A stretch of 64,000 nucleotides of DNA from Leucocoprinus leucothites (GCA_013368445.1 JAACJO010000007.1:1798001-1862000), one strand, 5' to 3'; positions 54,941-64,000 are shown, counted from the stretch's first letter. Translations and numbers: made by a program. The notes: a model not told the origin generated them from the letters alone.

Positions 54941-57900
54941 TTAAACAGCAACTCCGCCACCGGAGCGATTGGAATTGGTGCAAACTGCACGTGCGGTGCA
55001 TGATTCGGTGGCTTTGTTGGAATGCCAGGTTCGGTCAAACCTGTTCCTCCAGAATGGACATTTGATGTCGTTTGCATGATGATCACCTTTGCAGTTTAGG
55101 CATTTGAAATTCTCTAGGTGAGGACATGGGATGCCCTCCGGAGTGGCATCGCGGGGGGGATTGGATTTGGGGTTGGCCTTACAACACCAGGCCATGGATC
55201 GGTGGTTTTCAATATGGTGAGGGCCGCCACAGATTTGGCAACGTTGTTAGAATGTAAAATGATAGAGAGTAGAGGATGATAAGAGAGTAGAGGAAAGCTC
55301 AGACACTGACACTGACACACACACAAAAGTGGGGAAGAAGATAATCAATTGGGAGGCTGAGGCCCTCCTTATATACCTAGCTACATAGTCTGTGTGCAGT
55401 ATGGTCATGTGACTACAACTATCCCTATTTAGACAAAGGGGGTGAGGCTGAAGCTGGTCATAATCTAACAAACGTGCGCCGAGAGCATGACACGCATGAG
55501 TGGGATGACCCCAACGCCAGCAGTTCCTACATTGTGCGATGCTGGGGTGCATACTAGTGGCCCGGATGGTTCCGACATGTCGGCCAAAGTTGATAGTAGG
55601 GTTGACCAACGTCTTGGCCTTAGTACCGTTTTGGGAATCCCAGATATCAAACCACATGACGGCTGTGTCCGATTTTGGGGAGGCTTTCATAACGCGAGGG
55701 TGGGCGGCAAGAATAACATTTTCGAACAAAGTAGATTGTCCAAGGGCTTGTTCAACGAATGCAGGGGAAAGGGGGTTGGAGGAATTGGCTACCCAATAAG
55801 GGATGCCGACGATTTTAAGGAACGATTTAGATTGTGGGAGACGAGGCTCAACGGGGATGGCGTCTCCTAGTTGCCAGGCTTTTTTCAGCCAGGATTTGAT
55901 GGTTTCCAGGTCAGCGGGGGACGCGACACCTGAGGTGGCAATAGAAATGCCGTTATATGATTCGCGAACTGATTCGATGCGAAGTTTGGATTGAGCGGCA
56001 GTAAGGCCACGATTACAGAACTTGGCTGCCTTGTTGAAGTCTTTGATGCAGTCAGCGATGATATTCCCTTCAAACGGGATGAGGACTTGACGACGGGTAG
56101 GTCCGTGCATGGTCATTTTAGGTTTAGTGTGTGGGGCGCTTGCGGTTGAAGGTTTGGGCGCTTGAGGTTGGGCGCCTCCAAAACCTGCCTTGTACATAGC
56201 AAGGACTTTGTCATATGATAATTCAGGGAAGGCGAGTATCATTTCTCGCATCTTAACCCCATCAATATTGGAAGAAGAGTTGGAAGAGGAAATTGCCGGC
56301 TGGACACCCCATCGGGCGGCATCAGCGAATGACACATTCTTCTTGTTGAAATGTTCCATAAGGGGTTTGGTGGATGCCTTACGGTCAGGAGGGGGAATAG
56401 GAGGTGGCATGTCAGAGGCGCCCTTGGGGTTAGGTTTTGATGGCTGAGCCTGGCCATCAGAAGAGGGACGCCCAACTGAGCGCTCGAAGTTTCCATTCCC
56501 ATTCCTTGGGGTCACGTGATTGGAAGGTGGAGGGGGGGCCCGGGAGACGCGAATAGGACCGGAGGGCTTAGAAGACATAACATCATTCTTTGCCTTCAGG
56601 GAGCCTGACACGGACGAGATGTCACGTGCCTTACCAGAAGACTTAACGTCATTCTGGGGGAGAGGAATGGTGCCCTCAGCGGAAGGGGCTTGGTCGATGT
56701 TCATGTGATCATTGTCGATGCGTGCTGTAGGGTTAGTTTGCCCAACGACAATGCCAGGCGGGAATAGGGGGGTAGGGATGGTAGACGGATAAGGATTACG
56801 TGCCTTTTTTCCCTTCCCTTTACCTTTGGGAGGGGGGGACGAGTCCGTCATGGGAATATCGGGAGGCGGGCCATAGTAGTGCCTTAATGCATCTACGATT
56901 GTGAGACCGCTTTCGCCATTAATGGGGAGCCGGTCCCAGCCTGTTTCAAACATAGTGGTGAGTAGACAATATATTGGTTCCCCCATCTGGGGAACTCTTG
57001 GATCCTTTCTGCCAGGTTGTAATCCTAGCGCAGCACGGTGCTTAAAGAAATTAGTAGTATATTTAAGCGCCTCCAGCGCTTTGAAAGTAGCTTCACCGAC
57101 AACAACAGTTTCTTCAGTGGCAGTGTTCAATGGATCCTTAAGATCCGGCAGGTGTGGCTGTGCAGGCCTAGGCTCCTGCGGCTGTGCAGTGATGTCACCA
57201 GTGACATCATGTGTGACGTCATATGTGACGTCATTAGTATTAGATGAACTGGCAAAGAAGGTAGCTGGAGTGCCGGTTGGCACAGCATTTGCTGACTCAG
57301 CAGATCCATGGATCGCATGAGGCAGCCTTGAGGTGGGTGGGGGTCCAAAGAACCGAATGGCAGGTTCCCCGTTTCTGATAATCCCATCCTCTTGGTCGCT
57401 CCATGCATCCCCGCGAGAGTCCAAGTTCAGAGGGTCAGGTTTGTTGAGCTCACCAAGAAATCCCTCGCTGAATGGACAGAAGGGAATGGGTGACTTGAAA
57501 CCGTCATATGCACTCATCGACGCAGTTCTTGAGATGGCTTTGGGTGTAGACTCCAATCCTCTACGGACGTCACGAGCGCGGGCCCGTTTGGAACGCGACG
57601 ATGGAGGAGGAGGAGTTCTGAGGGAGGAGTGTGAGGCTGCACGGGAAAGTGCAGCATGTACATTTATGGGGGAGGAAGGGGTTGAAGATCCAGACGAATC
57701 AGAATCACTCTCACCACTTTCTTCGATGTCAGATCCTGCTCTGGATGAGGCGGCCGACTTGGCGTCATCGCGAGCGGAATGTTTGGTTGATTTGATAGAA
57801 AGCGCGGGCAAAATAGAGCGGTCGCACTTGTAGGTTGAGACACGTGTTTCAGTGTCAACGATGTTGATGGGGTCCAAAGACGGTGGAGGTGTACCCTTGA

Positions 57901-57967
57901 GGTCCACCCAATGTGATGGTGCAGTCATATCGATAGAGTTCATAGTCAAATTGTATGTAGACACCAT
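54941..57967 (-). pseudogene. LINE-A ORF1 gag, intact apart from a solo-LTR insertion
   Basis: From ATG 57967 (MVSTYNLTMNSIDMTAPSHW) to TAA 54943-54941. Without the 231-bp LTR plus duplication the frame is continuous at 931 residues, the reference ORF1 for this window. Regions: acidic Ser-rich 60-110, TPKAISRTASMSAYDGFKSP, LPHAIHGSAESANAVPTGTP, KGKGKGKKARNP, HFNKKNVSFADAARWG, VLIPFEGNIIADCIKDFNKA, PQSKSFLKIVGIPYWVANSS, SDTAVMWFDIWDSQNGTKAK, then knuckles CRNCWRWGHPTHAC, CQICGGPHHIENH, CLNCKGDHHANDIKCPFW. The LTR falls between ALGAR and CQICGG and introduces stops. A nucleic-acid-binding, particle-forming role is inferred from LINE ORF1 proteins. Confidence 0.92.
55245..55470. repeat. LTR-s: 226-bp solo LTR of a second family
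   Basis: TGTTAGAATG...AATCTAACA with inverted termini TGTTAGA/TCTAACA and the 5-bp duplication aacgt on both sides (55240-55244 and 55471-55475). Unrelated in sequence to LTR-c apart from the ends. It contains a TATATA-like stretch at about 55371. No internal element sequence for this family is present in the window. Confidence 0.88.
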
Positions 57968-58014
57968 CAAAGAAATCGATGATGGTGGTAAGAGGGAAAG
58001 GAGGATGCTGGTCG

Positions 58015-61000
58015 CCACTCAAACCCTTCACAGCCGGTGGAACCACCTTCTACCCTGTTGATGCTCCCCCTGCCATGCCCAAATCAGTGACCTCCTCCAA
58101 GGGAAAGAAGAAGGAGCTCACCCCAAAGCGCGCTCTCTCCAGCCTCCGGACATTCCTCAAGTGGTTAGAGGATTGTGCTAAATCCCACTCCTCCATCGCA
58201 GAGGAAGACACTTCTGCGGCCATCACATGCCTTGCTAAGGTGGCCTTCGTCATCGTCGACGAGTTGGAACTTGACGGCACCCCCCTCTCCTCACACTCGC
58301 TCAGCTCTCGTGGGCTGGTTGATTTTGGGGATGTATTGTATGACCTCAGGCGCAAGTGTGGGCTGCCCAAGACCGGCCCTAAAGCAATGCGCGTCATCCA
58401 CGAGGTGACCCATGGATCCACTGACTCAGCAGGCCCACGTGACATTGACATGGGTTCCCCCAAGGCGCCCACCTTACTGCCCCCGGATCGTCAGCCCGTC
58501 CCAGCCCGTCCCTCCCTACTGCCCAAGCCGGCGCCTGCAAAGGCCCGCGCTAGTGGCAAAGCACCCATTCAAGGGCCCCCCGCTCCTAAGGTTAGGTCTG
58601 ATGGCCAAGCCCGGCGAGCACCCATCCCACCCTCAGCGGCTAAGAAGTCGTTTGCTGAGGTAGCCTGTACCCCGGGTGTCTGCGGCAGTGCTTATCAAGC
58701 TAGCCCAGTCCCACCCCACCCTTGAGCCCGATCATGTCGCCATGATGCATCAGGCTGCCCTCGCTGATGCACCTTCTGTGAAGAAGCCCTGCATGACCAC
58801 GTCGGGCCCCACCCGATGCCAACTCTTCCTCGATTTCACTGGCAATTCCAGTGATATCACTTATCTCCACCACAAGGCCATGCGCCTTCTCAACGACTCC
58901 CTCACTCACGTGAAGAGTTTACTTTGCATCGAGAACATTGCTCGGGCGTACGACACCATCTCATTGTACACCAACTCCGTTGCCACTGATGCTGATGCAT
59001 CAGTGATTGAATCCTCCCTCTCTTCAGCCTTCACTGCCCCGTTTGAGCTGAAGACCAAGCGCCCCAGGTCCAGGTCTTACCTCAAGATCCTGGACATCCC
59101 TTATTTTTTTATTTTTTATTTTTTATTTAAATCAATGAATTTATATAGCGGTGCTCAATCACAGTCCGCTTTCAACTAAATATTACAAACAGATGGTACA
59201 CTACAGCAAGCTGGGGTACACGAAGCGGTCGAAGACCGCTTAAGACAGAGACTATACATGATTAGTCCAGCAACATAGATAAGGCTCGAAAGAGACTATA
59301 GAACGAGGTGTCATACACAGAGATCGGTCTCAAAGGAAAAGAAGAGAGATGAAATAAGAGAGTATAGTTCACCTTCATTTAGTTCGGCGGGCACATGAGC
59401 TTGAGGCAGTGGTGGATGCGTGTCATGATTGGTAAAAGCAAAGGCGGCCGGGTTCTTTTTCAAGAACTCAACAAGGAATTTGTATTGAGGGAAAGTGCAT
59501 TGCACCCATTGAGTGCGGAAGGGATAGAGGGGGCAGTAACACAGGATATGATGTCATGTTTCCAGGCGATGGCCACAACGACAGGATTTGGGCTCAAGGG
59601 GGAAGAACCTCTCACGATAAGCTCCAATAGGAGCATGATTGAGGATGGCACGGGACATACGCGCACATAATGATGGCGATTCATTGGCTAAGGGAAGCCA
59701 GGTGCCCCCTTTGACGTAAGTGGGGGTGAGGAACTTGCGATTCTTTTTTGAAAGGAGGAAGCCGCTGCCGCAGTATCTCTTCTTCCAGAAAGTGGATTCC
59801 CAGGATTTCTGGCAGTCATTGGTGATTTTGCGTTGCAAGAAATCAAGAGTAGCACCTAATCGAGGGGGGGCGTGTATGCATGTGGAAGTGATGTCTTTGT
59901 GGACTTTAAGGTGGGGCTTCCAGTGCCATTTGGAAGGGACGTCCCAGAAGTCGACGGAGCGAGAAGGTTTGGCTGCGAGCCAGTCAGCTAAGAGTCAACA
60001 GACTTGGATGGAATGTGATTGGCTCGAATGTATAGAGGGATCGACTGCTAGCTTGGCTGCTGGGAGGCAGTCGGTGATGAGAATGATGTGGTCGCACTGG
60101 AGAGAGATGGCCTTGGTGATGCCAATACGAATGGAGTAGAGTTCGGCGTCAGTAGACGATGCTCAACCGCTAGCCTGTTTTGCATAGGACACTTGCCGTC
60201 CGCTGCGATATAAATGTGCCGCCGAAACCACCTGAAGGGAACCTACAAGTGGAACAGAAGCATCAGTAACAACTGAGATACAATTACGATCGGAAGAAGA
60301 AGAGGAAAAAGTTGAATTGAGAGATGATACATGATTATACATTTCATGTTTATCCGAGCGATTGCAGGGGTGAAAGTGAATAGAATCAGGAAAGATGTCC
60401 ATAAGACGAGATCCAGGCTTTGATTCGGGAGCGAATGGAGAAAAGGAGTCAGAAAGATGAGAAAGAGAACTATCTACATCGATAAGAGGGCCTTTGACTT
60501 TAGCTTTTTTGGCCGGAGTGAGAAGGCAGGACATCTCTTATTACACGAGTGGCATCTGCACCACTCCGCAACACATTACCAACCGTATGTGTCTGTCTCC
60601 CTTCAAGGAGACATTCACTAACATATCCTCCATGCACATCATGCGCAACTCTGCCAAAGCTGACACTGCCACCGTTTGGGTCGACCTTTGGGATTCTCAG
60701 TCCGGCGCTAATGCCAAGCACCTGGTCGGCAAATACCTCAACTTCGATGGTGTCCAGTCTATGATCAAGGCTGCACGTGCTCACCCCGGGACCCCCCAGT
60801 GTCAACAATGCTGGGACTGGGGCCACACTACCACCACCTGTTGCAACCGTGCGCTCAGGTGCTCACAATGCGGTGGGCCACATCAGTCCAAGAATCACTG
60901 CACCACCTCCTCCTGTTGTAAGAGATTGCCAAAGGCAAACCCCCCCATTCAGCCCACACCCGCTAGGGAACCCTGTCCCCATATCAAGTGCGTCAATTGC

Positions 61001-61108
61001 GGCAAGGAACATGCCACTACTGACCACAAGTGCGCATTCTGGCACCACCGGTTTGATCGGGATTGGCTGCAAAGTCATTCTGGTTCTGCTGGTTGGCCCC
61101 GGGCCTAG
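58015..61108 (+). pseudogene. G2 gag, frameshifted and interrupted
   Basis: LKPFTAGGTTFYPVDAPPA, KGKKKELTPKRALSSLRTFL, SHSSIAEEDTSAAITCLAKV, HGSTDSAGPRDIDMGSPKAP and APAKARASGKAPIQGPPAP are open to 58670. A base change in length at CTPG/VSAA shifts the frame, which resumes at 58676: LIKLAQSHPTLEPDHVAMMH, TRCQLFLDFTGNSSDITYL, RPRSRSYLKILDIPY. After the LINE-A insert (1437 bp with duplication, a multiple of three) it continues YYTSGICTTPQHITNRMCLS, ADTATVWVDLWDSQSGANAK, CQQCWDWGHTTTTC, CSQCGGPHQSKNH, CVNCGKEHATTDHKC, and ends SAGWPRA with TAG at 61106-61108. Confidence 0.9.
59106..60528 (-). mobile_element. LINE-A copy 7, 5'-truncated (1.4 kb)
   Basis: A-rich tail (TTTTTATTTT pattern) and the 3' end TATAAATTCATTGATTT on the minus strand. 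It carries the ORF2 end from the LTPAKKAKVKGPLIDVDSSL linker through RNase H (VVTDASVPLVG, ITDCLPAAK) to CRCGHRLETRHHILCYCPLY and the stop near 59311, with several nonsense codons. It is flanked by GGACATCCCTTATT (59092-59105) and GGACATCTCTTATT (60529-60542), one mismatch. Confidence 0.93.
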
Positions 61109-61443
61109 GGGGAGCTCCCTAGTGTCAACACATTGTCCCCCTTCCATCGCCGGTTGCCGGATAGGCTTCCACCAACCACAAGGCCTGCCATCAGATGCAG
61201 TGATATTGGTATATGTTTCATTCTTTGTATTTTGTCACATGCCTAGCCCCCTTCTGTTGTCGTTTCACGTATTGTCTTGGACAGGACTATTATGTATTCC
61301 CAGTTGTTTGCTCTTGTGTAGTTGGTAGTGGTATCAGTTCCCTGTAGTAGATAGTCAGGCGCGGACTGCTATCATGCACCACGTTATAAATTGGCAACCC
61401 CTCTGGGGTCGCACTTGAAGAAAAAAAAAAAACAAAAAAAAAA

Positions 61444-62070
61444 GAGCTGAGCAAGTGTGAGGTGAGGGGGGCGCCATCAAGTTCGAGGTTGTCGATGATG
61501 ATGATGGCTGCCTTGGCAAGGCATGTGACGGCCGCAGATGCATCCTCCTCTGCAATGGAGGAGTGGGAGTTGGAGCATTCCTCAAGCCACTTGAGGAATG
61601 TCCAGAGGTTTGTGAGAGTGCGCTTTGGGGTGAGCTCCTTCTTCTTTCCCTTGGAGGAGGTCACTGATTCAGGCACGGCAGGGGGAGCATCAACAGGGTA
61701 GAAGGTGGTTCCACCGGCTGTGAAGAGTTTGAGTGGCGACAGAACGTCAGCCACTTGGGGAGCAACCGACGGCGATGAAATGTCAGCAGTCAGTTGGGAG
61801 GGGCCAGGCGACGGTATGTCAGCCTGGGGGGGGCCAAGGAACCCACGCACGTTGAGTGGGTTGTCGTAGGGGTCAAGGTGGTCGTCTTTGGCCATCTTGG
61901 TGATGTTGAGCTTGTCATCAGAGATGGCGGACTCGGATTCGAACGCGGCAAACTGGTTAGCAGTAGCTTTAGACTTGCATCTACCCATATTACTGTAGAT
62001 AGACGATGTAGGAATGCCTCAGAACAAACACCAACTTTCGATGGTGGTGGTAAGAGGACAAGGAGGGATG
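61444..62070 (-). mobile_element. G2 retroposon, 5' part of the split insertion, with gag N-terminus
   Basis: The leader starts CATCCCTCCTTGTCCTC at 62070 and ATG is at 61988. Gag is open through MGRCKSKATANQFAAFESES, DKLNITKMAKDDHLDPYDNP, LKLFTAGGTTFYPVDAPPA, KGKKKELTPKRTLTNLWTFL, SHSSIAEEDASAAVTCLAKA and DNLELDGAPLTSHLLS, to truncation at 61444 by the neighbouring G2 poly(A). It gives the intact G2 N-terminus. The flanking TTCTTAACCTCCTT at 62071-62084 pairs with 44853-44866. Confidence 0.88.
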
Positions 62071-62092
62071 TTCTTAACCTCCTTACTCTACC

Positions 62093-63359
62093 ATGGTGTC
62101 TAACTCGCAGACTCAATAATCCAAACCAGCATCCGACATTGATTTCGAGGAGGCTCTCGCCATGCTGGACGCAGAGGATGCACACGAGCAAGCCGAGGAA
62201 GAGGAGAGGAGGAAGCAGGAAGCCAAAGAAGTGGCAAGGAAACAGAGGGTTGAGGAAGAAAGGGAGAAGAAGAGAGAGAAGTTGCAAAAGATAAAAGAGG
62301 CAAAGGAAGCAGAGAAGAAGAGAGCCAAAGAGGAGGAGCAGAAGCGGAAGGAGGAGGAGGACAAGAGGTTGTGGAAGGAGTTGGAGGCTGCAGCGGCTTT
62401 GGAAGCGAGGGAGAGAGAGAGAGAGAAAGAGAAGGGGAAGGGAAAAGGAAAAGGAAAGGAGAAAACAGGAGAGTCTGTTCCCATCAAGCAGAAAGTGGAT
62501 GCAGAGGCCAGGCCTGCGACAAAGAAGACGAAAAGGAATGTACCCGCAATGGGCATGAGAGAACTCCCACCTCCAAGGGTGGCCACCGCAAATGTCGGAA
62601 AAGGGATCAACCGAGGGCCTACCCCTGGTCTCTCCCGAGTGTCCACCAGTGACGGTGGATTGTATGCTCCTGATTGTGACTCAGATGTCGAGATCAAGGA
62701 TACTCCCAAGAAGAAATGGGGGAACTATGACAAGAAGGGTAGGAAGGTGAAGATGGGTGGCAAGAACGAGTGCAGGCAGTGTCGGTGGTTGGGCAAGGAC
62801 TGCAAGATGCAGTCAGGTGAGTAAGTTGATTCTTCTGCTTTCCAATATCAGGTCACAGCTGATCTTCCACAGCAACAAGTACATGTGTGAGGTGTGCAAT
62901 AGCTCAAAACAGTGTTGCATGTTCCCCTCTGAGGCAGACAAGGCCCCTCACAAACAGATGTACGACTTGATCATCGAGACCTGCACTACACGAACGGTGA
63001 TGATGGAGTTGGTGGCAGAGGTGAAGGAGTTGAGGGCTGAGATCGGGAGTTGGCAGGATAGGATGTTGAGATTAGCGAGGTGGGGTAACATGCAGAGGCA
63101 TGAGCTCGTGGAGGAGTTCAAGGCCTTCTTTGAGCACTGCATGTTTGATGGGCACTTGATGAGTGACGCAAAGTTTGAGGAGGAGAAGAAGAAGGAAGAG
63201 GAAGAGTGGCTGAAGGCCCAAGCCACATCACAGAAATCAGGTGAAGTCCCAATGTCGGGAGCTGTGGCATCTGGGTCGGGTGAATCAAAAGTGGATGAAG
63301 GGCCTGAAGAGGATGAGGGGGATGAAGAGGAAGATGGGGGTGAGAGTGGAAAGGAGTAG
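62093..63359 (+). CDS. Two-exon coiled-coil protein with Zn(II)2Cys6-like cluster, antisense to gypsy
   Basis: Exons 62093-62820 and 62873-63359, with a 52-bp intron (GTAAGT...CACAG). The original ATG is probably 62093, but codon 9 is TAA; the next in-frame ATG, 62162, gives 381 residues. From that Met: K/E-rich helical repeats (about 10-90), a basic KGKGKGKGKEK tract, PALS/PTPGLSRVS linker, then cysteines 204, 207, 214, 225, 228 and 235 (CRQCRWLGKDC, MCEVCNSSKQCC). This is C-x2-C-x6-C-x10-C-x2-C-x6-C, the spacing of fungal Zn2Cys6 DNA-binding clusters, with the intron in the central loop. A second coiled coil (MELVAEVKELRAEI...) and an acidic tail (EEDEGDEEEDGGE) follow. It lies between gypsy pol and its 3' LTR, on the opposite strand. 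DNA binding is inferred from spacing only; paralogous host-type proteins of this general build are possible. Confidence 0.72.
62821..62872 (+). other. Predicted 52-bp spliceosomal intron
   Basis: Donor GTAAGT at 62821, acceptor CACAG ending 62872. Splicing joins SGGA-type codons as Ser-Gly-Asp-Asn-Lys-Tyr and keeps the frame. Alternative donor GTGAGT at 62817 does not keep the frame with any nearby AG. Confidence 0.75.
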
Positions 63360-63651
63360 TCAGTCGTGTCATCATATCTTGCTGTATATTGGACTTGTTG
63401 GTAGCTGTGTTGAATGTGATGCCCTTGCCTGTGCTTTGAAGTGTGAAGAATTTAAGCCTAATATAGAGATCAGATAGAAAGCTATCAAGATAAGAATTGT
63501 GAAGTCCATGTAGCTGAACTGCGATACAGGGTAACTAAGATTTGAAGATAAGGATAATGAATAGAGAAAAAGTTCATAGTAGTAGTACTTGATAGAAGGA
63601 AGTTGGTCCAGAGAGAAGAGACAAAAAGGATAATGCGAGCTGATATGGAGT
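63360..63651. other. Convergent spacer between antisense gene and gypsy pol
   Basis: 292 bp between the plus-strand stop (TAG 63357-63359) and the minus-strand pol stop (63654-63652). I see no further gene here; it would hold the 3' ends of both transcripts. Confidence 0.6.
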
Positions 63652-63851
63652 CTAGGATAATGGAAGTGGACCAGGCTTGTGAGGATAAGTAGCATGGAAA
63701 TCAGCGATGAGTTCAGCTGCATGCGTGAGCTCAGTTGTGGGTAGCCAGGATGATTCTTCTTCAGTATCTTCATAACCCAACCAAAAGACCTTGTATAGGA
63801 GTTTACAAGCACGACGATGGTTGATTTTAGAGTCAACAATGCGGTCGATTT
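63652..63851 (-). pseudogene. Ty3/gypsy pol C-terminus: chromodomain
   Basis: The minus strand reads KIDRIVDSKINHRRACKLLY then KVFWLGYEDTEEESSWLP and TTELTHAAELIADFHATYPH, ending KPGPLPLS and TAG. This is the chromodomain that closes chromoviral integrases; the aromatic residues Tyr, Trp and Trp are in place. It is interrupted upstream (to the right) by an LTR-c at 63852. The rest of pol lies beyond the window. In these elements the domain guides integration to marked chromatin. Confidence 0.9.
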
Positions 63852-64000
63852 TGTCAGATGTGCTCTGGACAGTCTACAAGTATTTGTGATTGATTTGTTG
63901 ATATGTAAAGTTAGAGTTGATGCAGAGGTTGCTTAGTCAGTTGTAGATCACCTGACTGCATGTTCAACTCTCCTGTGGATGCTTTCTTGACTCTCAGTCA
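63852..64000 (+). repeat. LTR-c, runs off the right edge
   Basis: TGTCAG... starts inside the gypsy chromodomain codons; left flank gattt. The first 149 bp are visible, so whether this is a solo LTR or the start of a full copia cannot be told. Confidence 0.9.

Larger units (their letters stand above)
51720..58007 (-). mobile_element. LINE-A copy 5, 3'-truncated, best-preserved 5' half
   Basis: 5' end CATCCTCCTTTCCCTC at 58007, ORF1 ATG at 57967, ORF1 stop 54941, ORF2 ATG 54938. ORF2 runs to 51720 (end of the endonuclease region), where the poly(A) of a plus-strand G2 begins. Nested inside are a G1 (52364-54629) in ORF2 and a 226-bp solo LTR (55245-55470) in ORF1. It is the least damaged LINE-A in the window. 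Confidence 0.92.
58008..61443 (+). mobile_element. G2 retroposon, 5'-truncated, split by a LINE-A insertion
   Basis: Starts inside gag (LKPFTAGGTTFYPV) directly against the 5' end of LINE-A copy 5. It runs to 59105, is interrupted by LINE-A (59106-60528), and resumes to the 3' UTR and A-rich tail at 61421-61443. The hairpin is decayed (GCAACCCCTCTGGGGTCGC). No other gene lies in the 3' UTR (61109-61420). Confidence 0.9.

Noticed and set aside
46495..58007. LINE-A copies 4 and 5 as two halves of one element
   Set aside because: Copy 4 has its own target duplication and begins well downstream of where copy 5 stops; about 370 codons are missing between them.
62817..62858. Alternative splicing of the antisense gene (donor 62817, acceptors 62851 or 62858)
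   Set aside because: The 62817 donor keeps no frame with these acceptors, and a 31-bp intron (62821-62851) is below usual fungal length.
63372..63839. 155-codon minus-strand frame at 63372-63839 as a novel protein
   Set aside because: It overlaps the chromodomain in a different frame; the chromodomain frame has family matches and this one has none.

Overview
This window is a eukaryotic, almost certainly fungal, repeat-rich region from an Agaricomycete-type basidiomycete. The evidence is Tad1-like LINEs with an EN-RT-RNase H ORF2, a chromoviral Ty3/gypsy element, a Ty1/copia element, a Tc1-like DNA transposon, and a gene with a 52-bp GT-AG intron. I found no rRNA, tRNA, CRISPR array or ordinary host gene. 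Essentially every base belongs to a transposable element or a nested fragment of one. The family names below (LINE-A, LINE-C, G1, G2, G3, LTR-c, LTR-s) are working names for this answer.

Families. LINE-A is about 7.0 kb and has a 40-bp leader, a ~930-aa ORF1 (gag with zinc knuckles) and a ~1317-aa ORF2. G1, G2 and G3 are gag-only retroposons of about 2-2.3 kb. Each encodes a protein homologous to the C-terminal half of LINE-A ORF1 and no ORF2, and each shares short 5' and 3' terminal sequences with LINE-A, so they look like parasites of LINE-A. LTR-c is the 251/302-bp LTR of a copia element. LTR-s is a second, 226-bp solo LTR. LINE-C is a diverged LINE remnant.

Layout. 1-6 kb: LINE-A copy 1 (minus) split by a Tc1-like element, then a truncated G2 (plus). 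6-13.4 kb: G3 and G1 pieces around two oppositely oriented LTR-c copies whose target duplications are swapped, which marks an inversion of 6300-8404; then a LINE-A RT fragment and another G3. 13.4-21.6 kb: a G1/G2 mosaic (plus) split by full-length LINE-A copy 2 (minus). 21.6-37.2 kb: LINE-A copy 6 (plus, carrying a second Tc1-like element and a 221-bp LINE-A insert), cut off by LINE-A copy 3 (minus, carrying a solo LTR-c). 37.2-43 kb: G1, G2, a mosaic, a LINE-A fragment and G2. 43-44.1 kb: LINE-C. 44.1-44.85 kb: gypsy 3' LTR and its upstream flank. 44.85-62.08 kb: one G2 insertion (minus), recognisable by identical 14-bp target duplications at its two ends, stuffed with copia, LINE-A, G1 and G2 sequence. 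62.09-64 kb: a plus-strand gene, the minus-strand gypsy chromodomain, and an LTR-c running off the window.

Key interpretation. Removing the 17-kb nest places the plus-strand gene at 62093-63359 between the gypsy pol (chromodomain, stop at 63652) and the gypsy 3' LTR (44143-44745), antisense to the retrotransposon. The spliced product has six cysteines spaced as in a Zn(II)2Cys6 cluster, between charged coiled-coil segments. This antisense accessory gene, and the trio of gag-only families living on a LINE, are the most interesting systems here. Nearly all coding copies carry nonsense mutations or frameshifts. Several nonsense codons are CGA to TGA, and the most decayed copies look CpG-poor, consistent with methylation-linked decay.
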